Shown: in pieces, positions 51,921-59,868 of the stretch
How positions within the stretch are numbered: position 1 is the stretch's first letter
Layout: each line of letters opens with the position of its first letter
Assembly: GCA_030425385.1 (NCBI GenBank)
Contig: JAUIAH010000012.1
Span: 64,001 to 128,000 of the forward strand
Source: Verrucomicrobiia bacterium
GTDB taxonomy: Bacteria > Verrucomicrobiota > Verrucomicrobiia > Verrucomicrobiales > DEV007
Direction of reading: 5' to 3'
DNA: 64,000 nucleotides
The notes under the pieces: generated by a model
Database searches by the model: none
What the model saw: only the letters and a program-made list of their open reading frames with translations
Told to the model about the DNA's origin: nothing
Translations under genes and position numbers: made by a program

Positions 51921-52059
51921 AACAACGTGGAGGGTCTTAGCCTCGCTGTTGAGAGGTTTCAAGAGCTTGATTTGAAAAACTTGAGATCCCTCAGGGCACT
52001 GGGATCTCCGCTTCTTGGCTGTTGCCCCAAGTCTGCTCCATTCTTACCCTTTGAGTGCT

Positions 52060-52611
52060 ATGGATTGCTCATCAACTCGCCTTCGTCTCCTCGGTCTCTT
52101 GCTCTTTGCCCTTTGTGGGACCAGTGCTCAAGCCGATCGTTGGGCCACTTTGGCCGGTCTCGACGACAAACTCACCCTTGAGGAGGGTGAGACCGCCTTG
52201 ATCGTCTTCATTCCAGGAAGCCAGGCGAAACTCCTTTACCAGCGCCCAGGCGGCCCTGAAATCTCCTTTGACTTGGATGGAACGAATCGGGGATCGATCA
52301 ATGGGAACCGGGGTCAGGCTTCAGGAGTCTCGCCCATGCCGCTCGCAGGGCCAGCGACGGTCACGCTCAGAAATTCCACGGTCGTTGGCCTGCAAATCGT
52401 CTCTACCGAGATCACTGCGGCGTCGCCAACGTTGGATTCGGTGACGAGTCGACCGTCCACTGCCGTGGTCATCCCATCGGACCAAGAAGGGCCTGTTGAG
52501 ATCCTCATGGAATCGAGTTCCGATCTGATTACGTGGAATGCAGCCGCGCCAGGCACTTACGGGGCTGCCTCAACCAATCGCTTCTTTCGATTGCGTGCGG
52601 TGACCCCGTGA
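52060..52611 (+). CDS. Small secreted protein with verrucomicrobial C-terminal tail
   Basis: A 183-aa exported protein. The signal peptide is LRLLGLLLFALCGTSAQA after MDCSST. The mature part has strands (DDKLTLEEGETALIVFIPGSQ, MPLAGPATVTLRNSTVVGLQI) and ends SSDLITWNAAAPG ... TNRFFRLRAVTP, the tail type seen on many exported proteins of this group. Function unknown. An open frame 15 codons longer precedes the chosen ATG. It ends 51 bp before the DUF1549/DUF1553 gene start and could be its operon leader gene. Confidence 0.7.
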   Translation: MDCSSTRLRLLGLLLFALCGTSAQADRWATLAGLDDKLTLEEGETALIVFIPGSQAKLLYQRPGGPEISFDLDGTNRGSINGNRGQASGVSPMPLAGPATVTLRNSTVVGLQIVSTEITAASPTLDSVTSRPSTAVVIPSDQEGPVEILMESSSDLITWNAAAPGTYGAASTNRFFRLRAVTP

Positions 52612-52662
52612 CCGGCGGATTTGCCCAGTGAGACCCCGCCTCCACGGCAGGGTTCAAGTGGC

Positions 52663-54609
52663 GTGCGCTGCCTACGCCTACTCTTCGGCTTTCTTCTCTT
52701 CGCCTCGGCCGTTGCCGTGCGTGGTCAGGAACCGTGGGAAGCTGCCCAGGGCGTGCTGCATCAGCACTGCACCAAGTGCCATGGAGGTGTGAAACACAAA
52801 GGCGGGCTCGATCTGCGCGCTGTGGAGACCATCCTCAGAGGGGGAGACGCTGGGCCCGCTGTCATCGCGGGCGATCCCGATGCAAGTCTGCTGGTAGCGG
52901 TGCTGGATCCTGACTCAGACACACGTATGCCTCCGAAAGGCAAGCCGCTGACCAAGGTGGAGAAAGAACGGATCCGTGACTGGATCGAGAGCTTGAGTGC
53001 GGTTGTCAAAACTGAACGGCTCGACGTGCCGTCGGAGATGTCCGCGGTCACGGCGATCGATTTCTTTATTGCCAAGCGTTGGGCGGAACAGAGTGTCCAG
53101 CCGTCGATGCCGGTGAACGATGCGGAGTTTCTCCGACGAACTTCACTCATCTTGCTTGGCCGCATCCCGACGCCGTCTGAACGCAGGGCTTTTCTCGCGG
53201 AAACCCGTTCGTCCAAGCGAAGTGCCTTGGTGGAGCAGCTTCTCGGCCATCCTGAGTTTGCCCGGCACTTTGCCGAAGTCTTCGATGCGATCTTTCTCGG
53301 TCGTCGCCATGGACTCACGGGGCGCGCAAGGGCCCTGAAGCGCGGGGACGATTGGCACCGCTACTGGCACCGGGTCTTTCAACAGAATCGCCCCTGGAAT
53401 GTCGTGGCGCGCGAACTGTTAGGGTCCACGAGAGGAGAGGACGCCGAGGGTGCGCAGTGGTACTTGGCGGCTCATCGAGATGATCATGAGGCGTTGGTGC
53501 GTTCGTTAGCCCCGACATTGTTGGGAAAACAAATCGCCTGTGCGCAGTGCCACAATCATCCCTTGGTGCCTGAAATCGAGCAGCGGCATTACTGGGGCCT
53601 GGTCGCTTTCTTCACGCGCTCCTTCAATGTCGAAACCCCTCAGGGCCTACGGGTGGGGGAACGCGCTGTTGGTGGCGATTTGAAATTCAGCACGCTGGAA
53701 GGGGGGTCGCATCCTGCCACACTTGCATTCTTCTCGGGAGACGTGAGCGAACCTACGGAGACCCTATCAGACACACCAGAACTCTACCATGTGCCTCCCA
53801 GTGCCGCCTACTTCGACAATCTTGAGAAGCGCCCTGACAACGATGCTAAAAAGAAGCGCAAAGATACGGTGAAGATGGACGCGGCGCCGGTGCCCCAGTT
53901 CTCGCGCCGTGAGGCGTTTGCTGAGGTTGCGATCGAAGCTTATCCCGACTTTGCAAAGGCCATGGTGAATCGCCTTTGGGCCATGGTGTTCGGGCGCGGG
54001 CTCGTGCATCCCGTCGATCATCTTGATTCGGTGCATCCTCCCAGCCATCCCGAGCTCCTCGAGTGGTTAGGGGATCACTTTGCTGCTTCAGGCTACGACG
54101 TTCATGCGTTCGTGCGGACCTTGATGGCAACCAAAGCGTACGCGCTCTCGTCTCTCCCTGCGGGAGGAAAGCGCCCTCCAGCAGAGAGCTTCGCCTGTTG
54201 GTTAGTCACGCCTATGGGCGCCGAAACCCTTTACCGGTCAATGCTCGTTGCCGGTGGTCGCGTGCCAGATGCTCAGGGGCGATTTGAAGGGATGGACGAC
54301 GAACGCTTTCGCCACGCATTTGCCAGGGTCTATCCCGATCTCTTTCCCGAGATCTACTCGCCTCAGGTTGGTGAGGGGCTCTTCTTCTCAAATAATGCCA
54401 TGTTAGAAGAAATCATCGTGCCAGCAGGTGGACGTGGTTCTAGTACGGATACCGTCGAGGCCGCGTTCCAACAGGTGCACGGCCGATCACCTGATACGGA
54501 GGAGCGCGAGGCGGCCGAGGCGTTCCTGGGGAGTTCAGAGGAACTGTCGCGACAGCGCGCCTTGCTTTGGGCCTTGATCACCAGCGCCGAATTCCGTTTC
54601 ATCCACTAA
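52663..54609 (+). CDS. Cytochrome-c-like (PSCyt1) DUF1549/DUF1553 protein
   Basis: A 648-aa exported protein of the planctomycete-verrucomicrobial type. After the signal peptide (LLFGFLLFASAVAVRGQ) a haem site C36-T-K-C39-H40 heads a PSCyt1 domain with MPPKGKPLTKVEKERIRDWIESL. DUF1549 follows (AIDFFIAKRWAEQSVQPS ... RIPTPSERRAFL) with a second motif CAQCHNHP in IACAQCHNHPLVP. DUF1553 closes the protein (MVNRLWAMVFGRGLVHPVDH, HPELLEWLGDHFAASGYDVHAFVRTL). GTG 52663 begins the signal peptide; TTG 52621 would add 14 polar residues. The stop overlaps the DUF1501 start (TAATG). The biochemical role is unproven; redox or polysaccharide-related roles have been suggested. Confidence 0.88.
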   Translation: MRCLRLLFGFLLFASAVAVRGQEPWEAAQGVLHQHCTKCHGGVKHKGGLDLRAVETILRGGDAGPAVIAGDPDASLLVAVLDPDSDTRMPPKGKPLTKVEKERIRDWIESLSAVVKTERLDVPSEMSAVTAIDFFIAKRWAEQSVQPSMPVNDAEFLRRTSLILLGRIPTPSERRAFLAETRSSKRSALVEQLLGHPEFARHFAEVFDAIFLGRRHGLTGRARALKRGDDWHRYWHRVFQQNRPWNVVARELLGSTRGEDAEGAQWYLAAHRDDHEALVRSLAPTLLGKQIACAQCHNHPLVPEIEQRHYWGLVAFFTRSFNVETPQGLRVGERAVGGDLKFSTLEGGSHPATLAFFSGDVSEPTETLSDTPELYHVPPSAAYFDNLEKRPDNDAKKKRKDTVKMDAAPVPQFSRREAFAEVAIEAYPDFAKAMVNRLWAMVFGRGLVHPVDHLDSVHPPSHPELLEWLGDHFAASGYDVHAFVRTLMATKAYALSSLPAGGKRPPAESFACWLVTPMGAETLYRSMLVAGGRVPDAQGRFEGMDDERFRHAFARVYPDLFPEIYSPQVGEGLFFSNNAMLEEIIVPAGGRGSSTDTVEAAFQQVHGRSPDTEEREAAEAFLGSSEELSRQRALLWALITSAEFRFIH

Positions 54610-55934
54610 TGGCCACGTCCTCCCAACAAGCTGCGGATTGCGGCTCGCCGGATCACCCCATGCATCGGAGGCGTTTCTTGCAGGGTGCGGTGGCTTCTGG
54701 CATTTCCACCATGAGCTGGAGTGGACTGTTCTCCGTCCCGGCATTCGCAGAGGAAGTGAAGCGTTCGCAGAAACACTGTATCCTCTTGTGGTTGTGTGGG
54801 GGACCGAGCCAGTTCGAAACCTGGGACCCCAAGCCGGGAACGGAAACGGGAGGGCCTTTCGGCAGCATTCCCACGGCGATTCCCGGCGTGCACGTCAGCG
54901 AGTTGATGCCGAAATGTGCCTCGATCATGGATCAATTGGCGGTGATCCGTTCCATGAAGACGAATCAGCGGGAGCATACCCAAGCGATCAATTTGCTCAA
55001 CCGCGGTGACAATCCGCGCCCGCCTTTCACTCGCCCAACGTTAGGGTCTGTGCTAGCCCAGCAGTTAGGCCAACTCGATAGCGCCATCCCCAACTTCATC
55101 TTGTTAGATCCCTGCCCTGAAGGGAATGAATTCAAAGGATTCAAGGCAGGCAATTGGGCGGGTTGGCTGGGGGCCGAGTATGCCCCCGTGCGCGTGGGAG
55201 GGGAATTCACCATCGAAGATGCCGAACGCTTGGCGGGCGTGTCTCAGGTGGATCACGAAGAGCGGGAAGCGCTGCGACGGTTCTTTAGCAAGAAATTTGA
55301 GAACGAGCGTAAGAGTGCTGCCGCTGCTTCTTACAATGCGGTCTATGAGCGGGTGAAGGGCTTGATGAGTTGCTCTCATCTGTTTGATCTCGATCGGCTC
55401 CCTCAGAAAGATCGGGAGCGTTACGGCCCGGGCGCCTTTGGACAGCATTGCTTGCTCGCCCGATCGCTCGTGGAAGAAGGTGCGCCTTTCGTCATGGTGG
55501 CCAATGGCATGCCGTGGGACACACACGTCTTCAATCATGAAATCTATCAAATGGTGGTACCCGATCTTGATAATATCGTGTATCAGTTAGTCAATGATCT
55601 GAAAGACCGAGGTCTCGCGGAGAATACTCTGGTGGTGGTGATGGGAGAATTCGGACGCACACCCTGGATCAATGTGAAGCGGGGGCGCGACCACTATCCA
55701 GACGCCTGGAGTTTGGCCATGGCGGGTTGCGGTATCCAACCCGGAGCGGTCGTGGGATCGACGGATGCTTTGGGCGTCGAAGTGACGGACAATCCCTTCA
55801 ACGAGAAGAACCTCTTCGCGACCATTTATCAGGCCTTGGGAATCGATCCCTATGCGGCTTATGAACTACCGAACCTTCCGACCTTCCATCGTGTGGAAGA
55901 ACGCGCGGACCCGATCAAGGAGGTGCTGGCATGA
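54609..55934 (+). CDS. Tat-exported DUF1501 protein
   Basis: A 441-aa protein with a Tat signal (MHRRRFLQGAVASGISTMSWSGLF). DUF1501 resembles sulfatase/alkaline-phosphatase-fold proteins: CILLWLCGGPSQFETWDPKPG, FGSIPTAIPGVHVSELMPKCA, REHTQAINLLNRGDNP, LVVVMGEFGRTPWIN and the terminal DHYPDAWSLAMAGCGIQPGAVVGSTDALG. It overlaps the upstream cytochrome gene at TAATG and the downstream WD40 gene by four bases (ATGA). The three genes form the standard unit of this group and probably act in one complex. Confidence 0.93.
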   Translation: MATSSQQAADCGSPDHPMHRRRFLQGAVASGISTMSWSGLFSVPAFAEEVKRSQKHCILLWLCGGPSQFETWDPKPGTETGGPFGSIPTAIPGVHVSELMPKCASIMDQLAVIRSMKTNQREHTQAINLLNRGDNPRPPFTRPTLGSVLAQQLGQLDSAIPNFILLDPCPEGNEFKGFKAGNWAGWLGAEYAPVRVGGEFTIEDAERLAGVSQVDHEEREALRRFFSKKFENERKSAAAASYNAVYERVKGLMSCSHLFDLDRLPQKDRERYGPGAFGQHCLLARSLVEEGAPFVMVANGMPWDTHVFNHEIYQMVVPDLDNIVYQLVNDLKDRGLAENTLVVVMGEFGRTPWINVKRGRDHYPDAWSLAMAGCGIQPGAVVGSTDALGVEVTDNPFNEKNLFATIYQALGIDPYAAYELPNLPTFHRVEERADPIKEVLA

Positions 55935-56986
55935 CGCTAGCGGAACACAAAGAGATCAAGTTGCCCACCACGGTGCACGATGTGGCCTTGGCACCTGATG
56001 GGGAAACGGTATGGGCGGCAGGGCTTGACGGCATGATTCGCGGGGTGCACCTGGATTCGGAAGAGAGCGTTTTGTTAGGAGAACACCATCGCTATGCATC
56101 CGGGGTCCATGCCTTGCCTGATGGAGAAACCGTCCTTTCAGCGGGATATGATGGCAAGCTATTGTGGCATGATGTGGTGAAGGGATTGTGTTTCCGTCAG
56201 GTGCAGGCACACGATTTCTGGTCATGGCAGAGTGCGCTCTCACCGGATGGTAAGCGGATTGCTAGTGTCACGGGACAGTATTTGTGCGGGGACTACAAGT
56301 ACGAGCCCGCGCCCGAGAAAGAACCCACGGTCAAGGTCTTCGATACGAAGACGGGAGACCTATCGGCGGCTTTCAGCCTCCGCCCTCCGGTGCAAGCGGT
56401 GGCCTTCTCCAGGGATGGACGCCATCTGGCGGCGAGTAATCTGATGGGCGAGACGCGCGTCTGGGATCTTGATCGTGGTAAACTTGTGAGTGCATGGGCC
56501 ACGGGCGATTTCACGGGATGGGGCATCATCAAAGGGCATTACTACACCGGGGGTGTCTTTCGCGTAGCCTTTGGACCGGGCGATGACCTACTCTATTTGG
56601 TCGGCATGGGGAGCACGCGCGATCCGGCCGCTGGCAACGGGAAACAACTCTGGCAAGCCTACCACTGGCGCGAGGGAAATCCTGCCAAAGTGGCCGAAGC
56701 TTCTGGAGACGAGACGGGGCAGGGGTTGATGGAAGCCTTCGCCTTTCACCCCACGGGTGATTGGTTTCTCATGGCGGGTCGGCTGGAAAGTGGTCAATGG
56801 AACGCGGCGGCCTTTGATCGCGAATCGGGTGGTTTGCGAGCTTCCCATGATTTCAAGGGGCGTATCTGTCAGGCGCTGTTTCTCCCTGGAGGTGATCGCT
56901 GCCTACTTGCGGGTGGTGTTTCGCAAGGCGGATTGAAAGATGGCCAGTTTCGAGATTACGGTCGTCTTTGGCTCGCGGATCTCTAG
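55931..56986 (+). CDS. WD40-repeat protein of the DUF1501 operon
   Basis: A 351-aa beta-propeller protein. Blades are marked by VHDVALAPDGETVWAAGLDGMIRGVH, SGVHALPDGETVLSAGYDGKLLWHDV, VQAVAFSRDGRHLAASNLMGETRVWDL and ALFLPGGDRCLLAGGVSQGG, about five to six in all. No signal peptide is visible, so it is cytosolic or exported by another route. Its start overlaps the DUF1501 stop. It shares CTAG (56983-56986) with the stop of the convergent CotH gene. Confidence 0.87.
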   Translation: MTLAEHKEIKLPTTVHDVALAPDGETVWAAGLDGMIRGVHLDSEESVLLGEHHRYASGVHALPDGETVLSAGYDGKLLWHDVVKGLCFRQVQAHDFWSWQSALSPDGKRIASVTGQYLCGDYKYEPAPEKEPTVKVFDTKTGDLSAAFSLRPPVQAVAFSRDGRHLAASNLMGETRVWDLDRGKLVSAWATGDFTGWGIIKGHYYTGGVFRVAFGPGDDLLYLVGMGSTRDPAAGNGKQLWQAYHWREGNPAKVAEASGDETGQGLMEAFAFHPTGDWFLMAGRLESGQWNAAAFDRESGGLRASHDFKGRICQALFLPGGDRCLLAGGVSQGGLKDGQFRDYGRLWLADL

Positions 56987-59691
56987 GGCGACTCCAGCCG
57001 CGCCCGGAAGTAGGTTGCCCGCCGGGCCTCTACTTCGGGAAGGCGTAGGGAATGGATCTCCCCGTCTTGTCGGGTGAATCGCGCGCCTGGGCTCCATTCG
57101 CGCAAATTTGTGGAACGTTCCAAGCGGAAATCACCGGCGGCTTTCATTGTGATTTCCAAGACTAATTCATCCTCGTGCCAGCGTGCTGTGAGCCGAGGTC
57201 TGTCTGGCATTGTTACCAAGCTCGACCCAGTCCCTGGAGAGCCGCCAAGCGCACTCGCTTGCCAGGCGGCGGCTTGTCCCCAAGACTCTGGAGGACCCAT
57301 GGGGTCCCGAATGGCCAAAGCCTGACCGCCGCCATCGGTGCTCTCGATCCACGCATCATCATAAGGAAATGCTAGAATCGACTCGCCATAGGCGCCGGTG
57401 ATGGTAAGCCATTCGCCGGCGTTGTTCAAGCCGCCTTCGTAAGCGCCGAGGACCGGCAAGCCAGGGCCATAGCGCTCGGCAAAGGCCTCCGCGTGGCGCA
57501 CGAGCAGCCCATGGGCGCCTGGGGCTAACACTGTCCCGTCTTCAAAGGCAAATCGAATGCCGTCCGTAAACCGGACGCCGGTGAGCACGATGGGTTTCAG
57601 GCCAGCATTGACGAGTTCCACGTACTCGAAGTCCTCGGCATCCTCATATCCTGACAGGCGTTCATTTGGACTGGGCGCAGCGGGGTGATACATCACCTCA
57701 CTCACCCGTAGGGCTGGGATCTCCGTGTAGTAATCGGCCTCAACCAGTGGCGACCATTCCCGATCCCCAAAGATGCTTTGCAACAAGATCCGCGTGCGTA
57801 GATGCATGCTCGCGTTGATACTCAAGGGATCGGTGTATCCCTGCGCGACAGGCGAGGGAGCACCGCCCGGAGCTCGCGGATCGCTTCCGTCGGTGGTGAA
57901 CAGGACTTGCCGTGAGCCCGTTCCCCCCGCAATGACGAGCGTCGAGCCTTCATCAACACGTCCCGATCCCAGCGACAGGGTCGGCGGCGCCGTCTTTGGG
58001 TAGTAGCTTTCGTCTGCCAACGCATCGATCAAGCGGGCGGCATTGTCCGTCATCAGCTCATCGATCCGGTCCACCTCAGCTTGCCAGTCGACGGCCATCG
58101 TTCGTGGCTTTTCAGGTGAAAGGGCATCCCCCCAGCGTGCGGACTCCGCCAGGACGGCTTCGCGAACCTGAGCATTCAGTTCCTGCCACCGCCTCTTGGC
58201 TTGCGCATCTGTGAGAGCACCTCCTCCCGCGATGAGGTGTTGATAGGCACGATCCCCCACGGTTGTCATGAAATCACTATTCTGCCGGGCGCCATGCCAC
58301 AAACGGACCACAGGCGAACTGTTCGCCGCACGGTCACGACGGAACTCTGGAGCGACCCATGCGCGCCCAGGGGATTGGCCAAGGCCAAAGGACCATTCAC
58401 CGTCCCATGCGAAGAAACGCACGGGACCGGGCGGCTCTAACCGCATGCCTGCCCACCAGTTGTTCTGTGGCCAATCAGTTAGGTTCATGTACCAACTCAC
58501 CAGCAGGTAATCGATCAATCCAGCGGTGTCCACCGTCTGTGCGAAGGCAGCGTAAGTGTCAGGATCACTCAGGTCAGATCCTGCTGCTGCTAGCACCGCT
58601 TGCCACGCATTTCCCGCACCGCCTTGATTCCCTCCGTGACTGATGGCAAACCAGTCTTCCACTTCACCGCCGAAATGTTCGGAAGTGAACCACCGGTCCG
58701 GCCGTTCCGTGACGTTATAGAGTCCCCAGTAGAGGCCATTGATGTAGAGGTGCACAAAGGTGCCACGCGACCCGTAGCCCGACATGGCCAATTGCGTGGC
58801 GCGATACCATTCATCCATGGTGTAGGCAGTATTGCCAGGATTCCACGACCGTGCCCAACTGCGGTTGTTGCCAGCGCGAAGGATCAACCGATCGAAGCGG
58901 TCGGGCGTGTTGGTATCATTGTGAGGGGCTCGTTGCAACAGTGTGGTGGAGAACTTGGTGTCTCCGAACTCTTCCTTGAACTTCAATCGAAGCGAACGCT
59001 TCAACCGGTCGTGGCTATGGCCTTGAATGGCACCTCGTGCCTGCTCGCGGCGCTCTGGCTCATCTGGATACAAGACCTCGACTGCCACAGCCTCCTCCTG
59101 GTCTCCCCGATAGAAGCCACCCTCACCAGAGGCATTCCACATTGACGCTGGGTCCACTACTAAGCTCAGCGTGGGAATCGCTAGCAGACTTGCTACCATG
59201 GCCTCGGCCTCATTCCCTTCGCCCACCATACGCGGGTCCATCTCGTAATCGTGTCTCCCAGTGCCCTGACCGACACTTAGCGTGGGCCGGGGCCAGCCGT
59301 CGATGTCTGCCGGTTGGCGGATCACATCGTGCAGAAAGAAATAGCTACGGGTGTCAATGTTAGTGGGCTCCATGGCCTCACCGGGTGCCGGGAAAGCGCG
59401 CACGCGCAAGACGCTCGTACGCGAGATGGTGATTGGTTGCTCATAAAGCATGCCGACCGGACCGGAGAAGAGGCTGCCCGGGGAGGGGGCGCGCCCATCG
59501 AGCGTGTAGTAGATGGGCGCCTGTGGCGTCGCCGTAGTTAGCGCGACCTTCTGCGTGCTGTCGTAGAAGCCGCTATCGATCGAGATCTTGGTGTCGGCGA
59601 CCCGGGGCTGAACGGCATCTTGGGCCGGAACATCTGGCCCACAGGCTACGAGCCAACCTCCCACGAGGAGCCACCGGAAGAAACGGGTCAT
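56983..59691 (-). CDS. LTD/CotH-kinase lipoprotein
   Basis: A 902-aa protein with a probable lipoprotein signal (WLLVGGWLVACGPD; lipobox LVAC). Domains in order: chitobiase-like strand region (about 35-125, PIYYTLDGRAPSPGS), CotH kinase domain (about 170-560, RAGNNRSWARSWNPGNTAYTMDEWYR, LYINGLYWGLYNVTERPDRW), a second chitobiase-like domain (about 590-665), a lamin-tail domain (about 670-800, LRVSEVMYHPAAPSPNERL ... FEYVELVN) and a tail RSTNLREW ... YFRARLESP. The metal motif usually DxD reads WDGEWSFG, D-x-E, so kinase activity is uncertain. The gene is divergent from the LamG-type gene and convergent with the WD40 gene. Confidence 0.85.
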   Translation of the reverse strand: MTRFFRWLLVGGWLVACGPDVPAQDAVQPRVADTKISIDSGFYDSTQKVALTTATPQAPIYYTLDGRAPSPGSLFSGPVGMLYEQPITISRTSVLRVRAFPAPGEAMEPTNIDTRSYFFLHDVIRQPADIDGWPRPTLSVGQGTGRHDYEMDPRMVGEGNEAEAMVASLLAIPTLSLVVDPASMWNASGEGGFYRGDQEEAVAVEVLYPDEPERREQARGAIQGHSHDRLKRSLRLKFKEEFGDTKFSTTLLQRAPHNDTNTPDRFDRLILRAGNNRSWARSWNPGNTAYTMDEWYRATQLAMSGYGSRGTFVHLYINGLYWGLYNVTERPDRWFTSEHFGGEVEDWFAISHGGNQGGAGNAWQAVLAAAGSDLSDPDTYAAFAQTVDTAGLIDYLLVSWYMNLTDWPQNNWWAGMRLEPPGPVRFFAWDGEWSFGLGQSPGRAWVAPEFRRDRAANSSPVVRLWHGARQNSDFMTTVGDRAYQHLIAGGGALTDAQAKRRWQELNAQVREAVLAESARWGDALSPEKPRTMAVDWQAEVDRIDELMTDNAARLIDALADESYYPKTAPPTLSLGSGRVDEGSTLVIAGGTGSRQVLFTTDGSDPRAPGGAPSPVAQGYTDPLSINASMHLRTRILLQSIFGDREWSPLVEADYYTEIPALRVSEVMYHPAAPSPNERLSGYEDAEDFEYVELVNAGLKPIVLTGVRFTDGIRFAFEDGTVLAPGAHGLLVRHAEAFAERYGPGLPVLGAYEGGLNNAGEWLTITGAYGESILAFPYDDAWIESTDGGGQALAIRDPMGPPESWGQAAAWQASALGGSPGTGSSLVTMPDRPRLTARWHEDELVLEITMKAAGDFRLERSTNLREWSPGARFTRQDGEIHSLRLPEVEARRATYFRARLESP

Positions 59692-59802
59692 CTATCAAGA
59701 AGCTCATGGTTGAAGAGATCGTGCAAGCTTTCTCCCCAATCGATCGTTGCAGGTCAGTGAGCATCGATGCGGTGGGCGGTCGTAGAATTCTTAATGATCA
59801 AC

Positions 59803-59833
59803 AATCGTTTCATTCTTGATCCGTGAAACGATT
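59803..59833. promoter_or_regulatory. Perfect 10-bp inverted repeat upstream of the LamG-type gene
   Basis: AATCGTTTCA (59803-59812) and TGAAACGATT (59824-59833) with an 11-nt spacer, ending 35 bp before the ATG at 59869 in a 177-bp divergent gap. The AT-rich arms and position fit an operator for a repressor or activator; a 5'-UTR hairpin is possible. Confidence 0.55.
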
Positions 59834-59868
59834 TCGTCGCAGAGTCCTCGTCCAAACCCTACACACAC

